From Duncaniella muris (lineage in GTDB: Bacteria > Bacteroidota > Bacteroidia > Bacteroidales > Muribaculaceae), in NCBI RefSeq assembly GCF_003024805.1, contig NZ_PUEC01000011.1, positions 32,046-96,045 on the forward strand: DNA of 64,000 bases, written 5' to 3'. The notes below the pieces were generated by a model. The model saw only the letters and a list, made by a program, of their open reading frames with translations, ran no database searches and had not been told where the DNA came from. Shown here piece after piece: positions 9,503 through 18,244 of this stretch. Position numbers and translations under genes: made by a program. Numbering within the stretch: position 1 is the first letter of the stretch; every line of letters begins with the position of its first letter.

Positions 9503-11128
9503 ATGAATATGAACAAGAAATCTGTCACTACGTCTGATGAATCGCCTGTAACGGCGTCAGGACGTAAGAAAATCGTATCGACGGCCAAAGGATCAGTCAC
9601 TATGGCGGCTATGGCTGTCCTGATCGTTACGTCGATTCTGAGTCTTCGCGGGTTGCCGTCGGAGGCGAAATATGGCGTCCAGTCGATATTCTACTATCTT
9701 TTTGCGGCTTTGGTGTTTCTGCTGCCGTTTTCGCTGGTGTGTGCCGAGCTGGCTTCCACCTATACCAAGAGCGGAGGTCTCTACCGTTGGGTGTCGGAGG
9801 CTTTCGGTCCACGATGGGGTTGGACGGCCATGTATCTGGAGTGGCAGACAATAGTGATATGGTTCCCTACCGTGCTTATGTTCGGTGCAGCTTCATTAGC
9901 CTATATATTCTGGCCTGAAAGTTTCGATGCTGCCCTGGCTTCGAACAAGGTCTACACTATTGTGATAGCGATGCTGATGTATTGGATTGCCACATTCAAC
10001 GCCTTCCGCGGACAGCGTTCGGCGAACCTGCTGAGTACCTGCGGCGGCCTGGTGGGCACCATCATTCCCGGCGCAGTGCTGATTGTGCTTGCCGTTCTCT
10101 ATGTCTGCCTCGGCAAGCAGGTCAATCTCACCGACGTTTCGTTTTTCCCTGATTTCGGCAATGCCGGAACAATAGTCCTTGCCGCCTCGATATTTCTGTT
10201 CTATGCGGGCATGGAGCTTCAGGCTGTCCATATCAATGACATGAGCAATCCGGCGAGAGATTTCCCGAAGTCGGTTTTTCTCGCTATAATAGTGATTGTG
10301 GCTGTCTATGCGCTCGGCACTCTTGCCATAGGCATCATCATACCGTCAGACAACATCGACCTGCTGCAGTCGCTGCTTGTGGCTTATAAGTCTCTGTGGG
10401 CTTCGTTCGGACTGAGCTGGCTCGGCAATGTGATGGCTCTGCTTATTATGATAGGTGTGATAGGGCAGATCAGTGCTCTTGTCACCGGTCCGGCAACAGG
10501 CCTGATGGCCGTAGCGCAGTCGGGATATCTTCCGCGGTCACTTCAGACAGTGAACAAAAATGGTGTCAACAAGCCGATCCTCTTGATCGAGGGTGTGTTT
10601 GTGTCGCTGCTTTGCCTGGTGCTGATTGTGCTGCCTACCGTGGAGTCGGCCTATCAGATCATGTCGCAGATGGCCACCATTATATATCTGATAATGGTGC
10701 TGCTGATCTATGGAGCTTTTATCCGTCTGCGCCGTGTGGCTCCGGGCCGCAAGCGGGGATTCAGGGTCCCCGGAGGGAAAGCCGGTGAGGTGATTGTCTG
10801 TGGGCTCGGCATCCTCGGAGCCTTGCTTGCTCTTGTGCTGAGTTTCCTACCGCCGTCACAGATCTCTACTGGGTCGCCTGTGGTTTATGTGGGGATAATC
10901 ATTATCGGTGTGGCTGTTTTCCTCGCCATTCCTCTTGTGGTCTATGCCAGACGTAAGCCGTCATGGCGTAATCCTGATGCTCATTTCTATCCTTTTGACT
11001 GGCAGATAGAGGGCCGCAAGCCTAACCAGGTGTCGAAGTGGGTTCCGGGCTATGAGCCTACCGAGCAGGAGGTGGAGGAGGCTGAAACCGTTGCCATAGC
11101 CCGCCACGGCAGTGAGCCACATATGTAG
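9503..11128 (+). CDS. APC-family amino-acid permease/antiporter (GadC-like)
   Basis: 541 residues with about twelve hydrophobic helices and a hydrophilic C-terminal tail (about 490-541). The N-terminal core SILSLRGLPSEAKYGVQSIFYYLFAALVF and SFFPDFGNAGTIVLAASIFLFYAGMELQAVH with the ARDFPKS loop match the APC group that includes glutamate/GABA antiporters such as GadC; the substrate cannot be read from the sequence. In Bacteroidales such carriers often go with glutamate decarboxylase, but no gadB lies nearby. The first ATG (9503, MNMNKKS) was chosen; a second in-frame ATG lies two codons later. It is convergent with the DUF3857 gene. Confidence 0.85.
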   Translation: MNMNKKSVTTSDESPVTASGRKKIVSTAKGSVTMAAMAVLIVTSILSLRGLPSEAKYGVQSIFYYLFAALVFLLPFSLVCAELASTYTKSGGLYRWVSEAFGPRWGWTAMYLEWQTIVIWFPTVLMFGAASLAYIFWPESFDAALASNKVYTIVIAMLMYWIATFNAFRGQRSANLLSTCGGLVGTIIPGAVLIVLAVLYVCLGKQVNLTDVSFFPDFGNAGTIVLAASIFLFYAGMELQAVHINDMSNPARDFPKSVFLAIIVIVAVYALGTLAIGIIIPSDNIDLLQSLLVAYKSLWASFGLSWLGNVMALLIMIGVIGQISALVTGPATGLMAVAQSGYLPRSLQTVNKNGVNKPILLIEGVFVSLLCLVLIVLPTVESAYQIMSQMATIIYLIMVLLIYGAFIRLRRVAPGRKRGFRVPGGKAGEVIVCGLGILGALLALVLSFLPPSQISTGSPVVYVGIIIIGVAVFLAIPLVVYARRKPSWRNPDAHFYPFDWQIEGRKPNQVSKWVPGYEPTEQEVEEAETVAIARHGSEPHM

Positions 11129-11152
11129 CGGCCTCAGTCATGGCGTTTTGTC

Positions 11153-11217
11153 AGGGTAAAAGCAACGGCCCTCTGACCCGGAGCGCGCTTGAAGAGCGTT
11201 GCGGCGGATCAGAGGGC
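11153..11217 (-). terminator. Terminator hairpin between convergent genes
   Basis: GCCCTCTGA (11168-11176) pairs with TCAGAGGGC (11209-11217). On the minus strand the stem is followed by CGTTGCTTTTA, so it most likely ends the DUF3857 operon; it may also slow transcription from the antiporter gene. Confidence 0.5.
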
Positions 11218-11264
11218 TGTCGGAGGAGTTTTGGATGCCCGGAGAGGCTGCGGGAGTCCGGCTC

Positions 11265-13463
11265 TTACTTCTTATCGAGAATCAGAGTGGAGCCTTGCCA
11301 TGTGTTGGCGGCGTCCAGGACTTTGAGCAGGTCGCTCCAGTCAGAGGCAGAGAGGAGATGCGCATTGTAACGCTTGGTGATCTCGATGTTGACGAGATCG
11401 GCCGAAGGTGCTGAAGCGCAGACCGTGAAACCTCCGGTCTCGTTGCTGACCGAGGTGTCAAGAGCTGCGAGTGAACGGGCGTTGACGCTATAGCCGGCAG
11501 GAAGTTTCAGGCTGATGCGGGTGACGTATTCGCGCGGAGTGCGGAGATAGACGTCGTCTGTGCGCCAGCGGTCCGACGGCAGGGCTTCGATCTGTCCGCT
11601 CATAAGTTTTCCGGCTGAGAGGATCAGGTTTTTGCCTGCGCGCTTCACGAGGTTGTCCATAGTATAGCTGATGTTGTATCTGAGTTCCGGATCTGAGGGG
11701 TCGATGCCGATTGAGGTGACGCTTCCGGATGAGAATTCCGAGGCGTCAGTTCCGTGATATGCTTTGATTTCCTCCTTGAAATCGTTTTTTTGCTCGTTGC
11801 GTCCGTCGGCATAGCGCTCCTGGCGGTCGGCGGCCTCTTTTTTGTTTTCTTTGATGTCCACGGTCAGACCGTAGCGGTTCAGCCAGGCTTTATAGCCCTC
11901 GTTGATATCTTCTTCGCTGAGCACTCTGAAGCCGCCGGATTTAGTGGCTCCGGTGTATGCTTCCTCACGCCTGATGCTGAGTGAGGTGCCGTCAATTGTT
12001 GCTTCGACGGAGGTGACGTTGCGGTTGTCGGCCGCGCTTGTCATCGGCAGCGTTATGTAGTCAGCATCTGTGGTCGGGTTCTTTTTGCGTTCTTTGTATT
12101 TTCGCCACATCAGCACCTTGCGGCCCTGGAGCGACGGCGGCAGGTCAGATGGCGCCAGAATGCCACCTACGGGCGGGAAGTAGTAGCGAGGCTGATCTCC
12201 GCTGACTCTGGCAAAAACCAAGGTGTGGTTAAGATTGATGAGCTGGTCAAGCGGTTCATAGGAATCACGGGTAGAGATTCCGGGGTCTTGCGGGATTTTG
12301 AAGGAGCAAAGGTCGTAATTGAACTGCTTTGAGAATGATAAATTGTTGAGTGCGCCACGTTTGGCGATGTAGATATAACATAATATATTGTAGGTGTAGT
12401 CAGCGGCCTGCTGCGCCGTAATTTTCCCATCTTTCATGAGTTTCTGCAAGGTCTTGCCGATCTTCTTGCCGTCGCGGATATATTCCTGGGGCATGGAGCC
12501 GCTGACTGATCCCGGCTGCATCCACCAGCTTCTGGCATCCCAGACGTCTTCCTGAATGAGTGTGGCGTCAGGGTTTGCGTGAAGTCCGTCTTTGCGTGCG
12601 CTTCTCGGAGTGAAGTCGTCGCTGTTACGGCGGTTGAAGATGTGGATTTTGACCATAGGCGACTGCTGGTCGGAGTTGTACCACAGGCGGGGTTCCTTGG
12701 GGATGTCGGTCATTTCGAGGTCGAGCACATAGTTCTTGTCTTCGTCGCGGCTGACGGTGAAATCAGGAGCTCCGTTGAGGGTGCGGTATTGTGTGGTGAG
12801 ATTGTCATCGACCACACAGTGGATGCGATAGTTCATGATCGGAGCTTCATCGCGAAGGGTGAAGACCATCGGATCGGGGTGGACGTTCTGGAGTTTCGAT
12901 TCGGTGTAGAAGAACACGTCGATGTCATCGCCGGTCTCAAGTCCGGGGATGGCGAGTTTTCGGCTCTTTTTTTCTCCTTTCTTTCCCTCTTCCACCTCGA
13001 TGAATTCAGAGGTGTCGATGTCAACGGTGCGGCCGTCGGGCTTGATGAGGCGCACGCCCATAGCGCGGCGGTTTTTCGCGTAGCCGTCCCAGTTTCGAGT
13101 CTTCTTGTCGGTGTTGAAATCGAATTCCGAATATTTTTCAAGCGCGGCTTTGTCATTTACGTGTATGAGCATACGCGTCAGATGCGACCCCTGCACCTGG
13201 GCTTTGCGTGAGAAGCGCAGAGTGCCGCTCATTCGGCCGAAGCCGGTCTTTTTCTTGGCATCGACATCTTCATAGACGGCTTTGATGACTGCCGATTCGT
13301 TGCGGTATTTGTCAGGTATTTCCTTTACGTTGAAGGCCGGGAGTTCCATTGCATAGACTTCCGCGCGGATCGTGTCGGTAAACCGGCGGTAATCCTCCTT
13401 GCTGTCTGCGTAGGAGAGTAGGGCGCTTATCAGAGCGACTGTGGTGAGAATTACTTTTTTCAT
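11265..13463 (-). CDS. Exported DUF3857-domain protein with degenerate transglutaminase-like region
   Basis: 732 residues from the ATG at 13463, whose signal peptide MKKVILTTVALISALLSYA is clear. The part from about 60 to 330 reads as a DUF3857-type beta domain; the middle (from about 375) aligns loosely with the helical transglutaminase-like core, but the catalytic Cys site is not seen (around KRGALNN), although NHTLVFARV could hold the His. The C-terminal third resembles a DUF2569/3858-type beta region. Function unknown. It lies 46 nt after the intact transglutaminase-like paralogue and is probably in one operon with it, as an exported pair. Confidence 0.75.
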   Translation of the reverse strand: MKKVILTTVALISALLSYADSKEDYRRFTDTIRAEVYAMELPAFNVKEIPDKYRNESAVIKAVYEDVDAKKKTGFGRMSGTLRFSRKAQVQGSHLTRMLIHVNDKAALEKYSEFDFNTDKKTRNWDGYAKNRRAMGVRLIKPDGRTVDIDTSEFIEVEEGKKGEKKSRKLAIPGLETGDDIDVFFYTESKLQNVHPDPMVFTLRDEAPIMNYRIHCVVDDNLTTQYRTLNGAPDFTVSRDEDKNYVLDLEMTDIPKEPRLWYNSDQQSPMVKIHIFNRRNSDDFTPRSARKDGLHANPDATLIQEDVWDARSWWMQPGSVSGSMPQEYIRDGKKIGKTLQKLMKDGKITAQQAADYTYNILCYIYIAKRGALNNLSFSKQFNYDLCSFKIPQDPGISTRDSYEPLDQLINLNHTLVFARVSGDQPRYYFPPVGGILAPSDLPPSLQGRKVLMWRKYKERKKNPTTDADYITLPMTSAADNRNVTSVEATIDGTSLSIRREEAYTGATKSGGFRVLSEEDINEGYKAWLNRYGLTVDIKENKKEAADRQERYADGRNEQKNDFKEEIKAYHGTDASEFSSGSVTSIGIDPSDPELRYNISYTMDNLVKRAGKNLILSAGKLMSGQIEALPSDRWRTDDVYLRTPREYVTRISLKLPAGYSVNARSLAALDTSVSNETGGFTVCASAPSADLVNIEITKRYNAHLLSASDWSDLLKVLDAANTWQGSTLILDKK

Positions 13464-13509
13464 ATCGGTTCGGATTGGCAATGTGATGATATATGTCGGT
13501 CAGTGGTGA

Positions 13510-15315
13510 TCAGTTTCTGAGTCTTATCTCGATCTGCTGGTTGCAGGCTTCGTTCCAGGTGCTGACAGCCTTGTTCCAGTCCGGGATCTCCTGAAGCGGG
13601 AGGCGGGCGGTGTGCAGCAGGAGGGTCTTGGTCATGTTTATTTTCTGCCCTTCGCGGCTGAAAATGCAGCTGAAGTCGGCAATTGGACCTTCGTGGCGGT
13701 AGTTGTCGGGGAGTGTGACATCGACATTCTCAGGGATCATGACTGTGGTGCGCCTTTTGATCAGTCCTGTCATGGGAAACTGGTAGTCGCTGCGGCGCTC
13801 GTCGGTGTCGATGCGTGATGTCAGAGGATCGCCGGAGGTGTTCATGTCGATATAGATTGTGTTGTCGGCCTCTGTGAGCGCCGCAGTGTTGAGTATCGGT
13901 GCCCAGAAGGTGATTTCGCCCGGAGTATCCTTTTTGTATATGATACTGTCAGCCGGAACCGCGGCCCTCTGTGTGGGGACAAGGGCTTTGGCAAGCAGTT
14001 CGTTGAGGTGCTGTCCGGGGACTTCGGCATAGCTCTTGATGAAGTGTTCGGCCATGTCCTCGGAGTAGTGTCTGTAGGCTATGCCTGAGAGCCCGTCGGG
14101 GGTCAGCCTGTAGTTGTAATTCAGTATATCGGCAGATGCTACGGGTGATGTCGAGGGGATTTCTATCATACGGTAGCCCTCAGAAGTAAACATCATGGCG
14201 TCTTTGCCGCGAATCCATTCCGGGATGTGGCGGGCCGAGATCTGTTCGTGGGTCGGGTCGAGGAAGAGCCATGAATCGCCGTCGGGGACAATGCAGATCA
14301 TGTGGTTTGTGGCTGCAAGCGAGGGCGCTTCGGCTATGCGGAAAGGTATGACATCGGTGCCCACGGCGGCTATGCTGGCCTCGATGCCTGCGCGGTTGAG
14401 AAGGGTGGCAAGCAGCAGCGACATGCCTTTGCAGTCGCCGTAGCGCTTGCGCATCACTTCGGCGGGGGTGTCCGGCCGATAGGCGGCCTCTCCGGCTTCG
14501 AATGCCACATAGCGGATGTTTTGCTGCACATGGCGGTAGATCCGGCCTATGGCTTCGAGGCGGTCTTTGGCTCCGTCTGTCAGACCGGCTACTGTCGCGC
14601 TGGCTCCGGCTATCACGGTGTCGACATCGAGCATGGGGCGGTGGTAGCGGTAGAGCGAGTCGCAGTCAGGGAAGTAGCCTCTGACCATTATGTGGGGCAG
14701 TGCAGACAGGGCGGAGGGCTGGTGTGTGTCATCAGGTATTTCAGGGAGAGAGCTGACGTTATAGGTGATTGTCCGTGATCCGTCCGGTGCGGTCCGGTCA
14801 TCGCGTGTGATTCCTGATGCCGGGAAGTGACGGTCGACGAGTTCTATGGCAGGCAGCGATGCAGGTATATGGAAAACGATCTGCTTCGAGCGCACCGGAT
14901 ATTCCTCGGAGGGAAACACTCCGGTGAAGTGGGCGCCGTCAGTGAATGTGCGCCGGAACTGCACTTTGGCCTTGCGGTCCTTGCGGTCCAGCAGAATGTC
15001 GAAATAGCAGACTTTGCTGTCATCATGAAATACGGTCGGAGAGTTGGCGTTGCGGTATTGCGCTTTTCCTCCGGAAGCTTTGTCGAGGGAGATGATGTTG
15101 CTGTGGAATATGTGAGGCCTGATGCGCTCGGAGCGTCGTGTGGCCTGATATTCCAGGGTTGTGGAGTGTTTTATCTCAGGTCCGTTTTTGCCCTGCACGA
15201 AGCGGTATTCCTCGATGCCGGAGGTAATGACCACATTCTCGTCGGGTTTGGCTGCATGTGTCGCAAAGGTGTGGCATGTCAGCAGTAAGGCGATGGGAAG
15301 CAGTTTTTTCAGCAT
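13510..15315 (-). CDS. Exported DUF3857/transglutaminase-like protein
   Basis: 601 residues with signal peptide MLKKLLPIALLLTCHTFATHA. A DUF3857 beta domain (about 45-240) precedes a transglutaminase-like cysteine protease fold with an apparent complete triad: C295 in YGDCKGMS, H338 in TNHMIC and D353 in FLDPTHE. A C-terminal beta region follows. Such proteins could cleave or crosslink periplasmic peptides, but no substrate is known. A TAACTTTG box on the minus strand at 15368-15375 lies 53 nt before the ATG. It is first in a two-gene operon with the DUF3857 protein that appears to have lost the triad. Confidence 0.82.
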   Translation of the reverse strand: MLKKLLPIALLLTCHTFATHAAKPDENVVITSGIEEYRFVQGKNGPEIKHSTTLEYQATRRSERIRPHIFHSNIISLDKASGGKAQYRNANSPTVFHDDSKVCYFDILLDRKDRKAKVQFRRTFTDGAHFTGVFPSEEYPVRSKQIVFHIPASLPAIELVDRHFPASGITRDDRTAPDGSRTITYNVSSLPEIPDDTHQPSALSALPHIMVRGYFPDCDSLYRYHRPMLDVDTVIAGASATVAGLTDGAKDRLEAIGRIYRHVQQNIRYVAFEAGEAAYRPDTPAEVMRKRYGDCKGMSLLLATLLNRAGIEASIAAVGTDVIPFRIAEAPSLAATNHMICIVPDGDSWLFLDPTHEQISARHIPEWIRGKDAMMFTSEGYRMIEIPSTSPVASADILNYNYRLTPDGLSGIAYRHYSEDMAEHFIKSYAEVPGQHLNELLAKALVPTQRAAVPADSIIYKKDTPGEITFWAPILNTAALTEADNTIYIDMNTSGDPLTSRIDTDERRSDYQFPMTGLIKRRTTVMIPENVDVTLPDNYRHEGPIADFSCIFSREGQKINMTKTLLLHTARLPLQEIPDWNKAVSTWNEACNQQIEIRLRN

Positions 15316-15367
15316 AGCGGAGAGTCTCTGATTGGTTATTTGCAGAAAGTCTGGAAGATGTCTACTG

Positions 15368-15375
15368 CAAAGTTA
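15368..15375 (-). promoter_or_regulatory. -7 box of the DUF3857/transglutaminase operon
   Basis: The minus strand reads TAACTTTG followed by CA, the same box as in the tRNA-Pro, pckA and psd promoters. No good -33 TTTG at 19-20 nt. Confidence 0.55.
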
Positions 15376-15431
15376 GCCATCAGAAAATAAAAAAAGTGTG
15401 ACTTAAATCACACCTGCAGAAGAATAATTGA

Positions 15432-16034
15432 TCAGAAACTCTGATCTGTGTCATCGTTTTGGTCAGAATCTCTTATTTGGGCATTCAGTCTGGAGCGCAT
15501 TCTCACAAATGTCTCGCGGGCTATCCCGAGATAGGATGCGATGGCGGTATTTGACATCTGTCCGTTGATATGAGGCAGGCGTCTGAGCAGTTCAAGGTAG
15601 CGCGATTCGGGAGATTCGCAGCGGTAGGCTATGCCGCGCAACATGAAACTCGTGGCTATGGCTGTGGTGAACTGCAGGCGGAAGCCCGGAAGCTCGCGGT
15701 CGATATAGTCAGTCATGGCATCAAGGCTGACCACCGCTGCTTCAGAATCGCACATGGCGGTGATGTCAAAGCCTGAGCGGCGTGAAAAATCAGGAGTTAT
15801 GTAGGCTCCGATTATTTCATCTGTGAAAGCAAGCGAGAGTATCTGGCGGTCTCCTTTGTAGTCAGGGCGCGAGAATGCGAATCCGCCGGAAATTACCAGA
15901 CCTATTTCCTGCGCTGGCCGGCTGAGGGTGCAGAAGTGTTGCCGCCGGCGGTAGCTGCGGCGTTCGCCGTTGGTCAGTATGTAACGGCGCAGCGGTTCCA
16001 GGTCAATGATGTCGTATAATTTGAGATCAGCCAT
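15432..16034 (-). CDS. Crp/Fnr-family transcriptional regulator
   Basis: 200 residues. The N-terminal part (about 20-120) is a cyclic-nucleotide-binding-type beta roll (RRRQHFCTLSRPAQEIGLVISGG) and the C-terminal part holds a winged helix-turn-helix, NTAIASYLGIARETFVRMRSRL. The conserved cAMP-contact residues are not evident, and there is no Fnr-type cysteine cluster, so the ligand is unknown. The gene is divergent from the PurF-like gene across a 197-nt region with a -7 box in each direction. Targets unknown. Confidence 0.88.
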   Translation of the reverse strand: MADLKLYDIIDLEPLRRYILTNGERRSYRRRQHFCTLSRPAQEIGLVISGGFAFSRPDYKGDRQILSLAFTDEIIGAYITPDFSRRSGFDITAMCDSEAAVVSLDAMTDYIDRELPGFRLQFTTAIATSFMLRGIAYRCESPESRYLELLRRLPHINGQMSNTAIASYLGIARETFVRMRSRLNAQIRDSDQNDDTDQSF

Positions 16035-16141
16035 GTGGTAAAAGGCATATCCGGCCAGAGATGACTCACAGGGGAGATACCATGAGATGTTTGTGAAATA
16101 TCTTTGACATAGCCGGAATGAGAATCCGGATTTGAACTATG

Positions 16142-16149
16142 CAAATATA
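16142..16149 (-). promoter_or_regulatory. Possible -7 box of the Crp/Fnr-type gene
   Basis: The minus strand reads TATATTTG followed by CA. It is back to back with the TACCTTTG box of the PurF-like gene 23 nt away, so the two promoters overlap. Confidence 0.5.
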
Positions 16150-16172
16150 ATGTTTCTCTGAGAAAAAATGCG

Positions 16173-16180
16173 TACCTTTG
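16173..16180 (+). promoter_or_regulatory. -7 box of the PurF-like gene
   Basis: TACCTTTG, 51 nt before the start codon, fits TAnnTTTG. The -33 region is weak (a TTTC lies 16 nt upstream), which may mean that an activator is needed. Confidence 0.5.
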
Positions 16181-16231
16181 CGCTAGAATAATTATCACAG
16201 TTCTTAATTTTTAGCCAAACTCTGTAACACC

Positions 16232-17644
16232 ATGAGTGGTTTCTTTGGAACGGTAGGCAGACAAAGCTGCGTGACCGATCTTTTCTACGGTACGGACTAT
16301 AATTCGCATCTGGGTACACGCCGTGCCGGTATGGCTACTTTCGATGCTGCCGACGGGCAGTTCAGCCGGTCAATTCACAATCTGGAAAATACCTATTTCC
16401 GGACCAAGTTCGAATCTGATCTCGGAAAATTCCGTGGCAACGCAGGCATCGGGGTCATAAGCGATACCGACCCGCAGCCGATAGTGATCAATTCACATCT
16501 CGGCAAGTTTGCGATAGTGACAGTCGCCAAGATCTCCAACATCAAAGAACTCGAAAAAGAGTTGCTTGAAGGCAATATGCACTTCGGCGAACTTAGCTCC
16601 GGCAATACTAACCAGACCGAGCTGATAGCTCTGCTTATCATTCAGGGCAGGAACTTTACCGAAGGTATTGAAAACGTTTTCAACAAGATCAAGGGCTCAT
16701 GCTCGATGCTTCTCCTGACTGATGACGGAGCCATCATCGCTGCCCGCGACAAGTGGGGCCGCACTCCGATCGTCATCGGCCGTAAAGATGGCGCATTTGC
16801 CGCTACCAGCGAGTCGAGCAGTTTTCCGAATCTCGACTTCGATATTGACCGCTATCTCGGTCCCGGTGAGATCGTGCGCCTGACCGCCGACGGTGTTGAG
16901 CAGATGCGCAAGCCCAACGAGCGCATGCAGATATGCTCTTTCCTATGGGTCTACTATGGCTTCCCGACATCAAGCTACGAGGGCCGCAACGTCGAAGACA
17001 TGCGCTATCAGTCGGGCTATGAAATGGGACAGACCGATGACTCGGAGGTTGACTGCGCATGCGGAATCCCCGATTCCGGTGTCGGAATGGCTCTCGGTTA
17101 TGCTGACGGAAAGGGAGTGCCCTACAAACGCGCAATATCCAAATATACTCCCACCTGGCCCCGCAGTTTCACCCCTAGCCGTCAGGAACTGCGCGATCTT
17201 GTAGCCAAAATGAAACTCATCCCCAACCGTGCCATGCTCGAAGGCAAGCGGGTGTTGCTTTGCGATGATTCAATTGTGCGCGGTACTCAGCTGCGCGACA
17301 ACGTCAAGATCCTCTATGACTACGGAGCGAAAGAAGTACACATCCGAATCGCCTGCCCGCCGCTGGTCTACAGCTGTCCCTTCGTAGGCTTCTCGGCGTC
17401 AAAGAGTGACCTTGAGCTGATCACACGCCGCGTGATCCAGGAACTCGAAGGAGATCCTGACGCAAATCTTGACAAATATGCCACTACCGGCTCTCCGGAA
17501 TATGAGAAGATGGTCTCCATCATCCGCGACCGTTTCGGACTGACATCACTGAAATTCAACCCGATCGAAACCCTTGTCAAATCCATCGGATTGCCCAAGT
17601 GTCAGCTCTGCACCCACTGCTTCGACGGCAGCAGCTGCTTCTGA
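16232..17644 (+). CDS. Amidophosphoribosyltransferase-like protein (PurF family) without the N-terminal catalytic Cys
   Basis: 470 residues matching PurF along the whole length: an Ntn-type glutaminase domain (1-230), then a phosphoribosyltransferase domain with CGIPDSGVGMALGY and the PRPP loop VLLCDDSIVRGTQ. True PurF begins with a Cys after Met or after a propeptide; here the sequence is MSGFFGTVGRQ, with Ser at the place of the nucleophile. The C-terminus holds C457, C460, C463 and C469, and PurF of Bacillus carries an Fe-S cluster with cysteines in the same region. I recall this MSGFFG form in many Bacteroidetes beside a normal PurF, so it is likely functional: possibly ammonia-dependent or a variant activity. 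The first ATG is used. Confidence 0.85.
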   Translation: MSGFFGTVGRQSCVTDLFYGTDYNSHLGTRRAGMATFDAADGQFSRSIHNLENTYFRTKFESDLGKFRGNAGIGVISDTDPQPIVINSHLGKFAIVTVAKISNIKELEKELLEGNMHFGELSSGNTNQTELIALLIIQGRNFTEGIENVFNKIKGSCSMLLLTDDGAIIAARDKWGRTPIVIGRKDGAFAATSESSSFPNLDFDIDRYLGPGEIVRLTADGVEQMRKPNERMQICSFLWVYYGFPTSSYEGRNVEDMRYQSGYEMGQTDDSEVDCACGIPDSGVGMALGYADGKGVPYKRAISKYTPTWPRSFTPSRQELRDLVAKMKLIPNRAMLEGKRVLLCDDSIVRGTQLRDNVKILYDYGAKEVHIRIACPPLVYSCPFVGFSASKSDLELITRRVIQELEGDPDANLDKYATTGSPEYEKMVSIIRDRFGLTSLKFNPIETLVKSIGLPKCQLCTHCFDGSSCF

Positions 17645-17727
17645 TGCAGAATTCTCGCGCCTGCATCAGCATCTGATCACAGCCAGTCTCTCCATCTGCA
17701 AGGGCAAGAACATTTTAACCGGATAGC

Positions 17728-17774
17728 ATCAAATAGCGTCAATTTTGCAAAATTGACGCTATTTGATTTTTTTT
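17728..17774 (+). terminator. Terminator: 40-nt perfect palindrome plus T run
   Basis: Positions 17728-17767 are a perfect 40-nt palindrome (stem of up to 20 bp, centre TTTTGCAAAA), directly followed by TTTTTTT. It ends the PurF-like gene and borders the left end of the repeat copy at 17775. Confidence 0.9.
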
Positions 17775-18040
17775 AGAGGGTATTTTATAACAAGAGTTAA
17801 AATCTGAGTGGTGTATCTTTTAGATAAATTGTTGGAAGGGAGGAAGAAGCATAGCGAGCTATGCGACTGACGAGCTTCAACAATTTAGCAAAAGAGACAC
17901 CAAGGCTCAGGTAACATAAAATTTTTTACAAATGGAATATCCTATTTCCAAAAAGACAATACAATCGCCTCCGAAAGTTTTAAGCGGCTATGGCTCTTCA
18001 TCTCAGTCACATAGCTCGCTATGCTCCTTCAATTCAAAGT
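17775..18040 (+). repeat. MITE-like repeat, copy 1 (right end lost)
   Basis: About 265 nt nearly identical (about ten differences by eye) to the complete copy at 44399-44720. It starts AGAGGGT and contains the nested inverted repeat AAATTGTTG...GCATAGCGAGCTATGC...CAACAATTT. After about 18040 the sequence diverges and the right terminal inverted repeat is missing. It carries no convincing gene; the open frame through it is a by-product. Confidence 0.85.
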
Positions 18041-18066
18041 CAAATATAATCATTTATAATGATATA

Positions 18067-18100
18067 ACAAAAAAGCGAACCGATATTCTCGATTCGCTTT
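18067..18100 (-). terminator. Terminator of the tRNA-Ala transcript
   Basis: On the minus strand AAAGCGAA(TCGA) pairs with (TCGG)TTCGCTTT around a short loop, followed by TTTTG. It starts right after the tRNA CCA. Confidence 0.8.
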
Positions 18101-18102
18101 GG

Positions 18103-18176
18103 TGGAGTATAGCGGACTCGAACCGCTCACCTCGACACTGCCAGTGTCGCGCTCTAGCCAGATGAGCTAATACCCC
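18103..18176 (-). tRNA. tRNA-Ala (anticodon GGC)
   Basis: Cloverleaf on the minus strand: acceptor GGGGTAT with ATACTCC, D-arm with AGCTCATCTGGCTAGAGC, anticodon stem CGACA/TGTCG with loop CTGGCAG (anticodon GGC), T-loop TTCGAGT. A CCA follows directly in the DNA (18100-18102). Confidence 0.95.
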
Positions 18177-18193
18177 TTTCACTTTTGCGGGAG

Positions 18194-18224
18194 CAAAGAT
18201 AGGGAGTATTTTTGAGTTTAGCAA
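18194..18224 (-). promoter_or_regulatory. tRNA-Ala promoter (TTGC-N19-TATCTTTG)
   Basis: On the minus strand TTGC (18224-18221) and TATCTTTG (18201-18194) are 19 nt apart, the same form as the tRNA-Pro promoter. The tRNA begins 18 nt after the box. Confidence 0.75.
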
Positions 18225-18244
18225 AATTTTGGCGGATTTTTTTG

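Noticed and set aside
12579..13211. 210-codon frame antisense to the DUF3857 gene
   Set aside because: Shadow of the real gene; the Val/Phe-rich product has no recognisable fold.
17932..18165. Open frame of 77 codons across the repeat and the tRNA-Ala
   Set aside because: It overlaps the tRNA antisense and lies mostly in the repeat, without a start context or homology.
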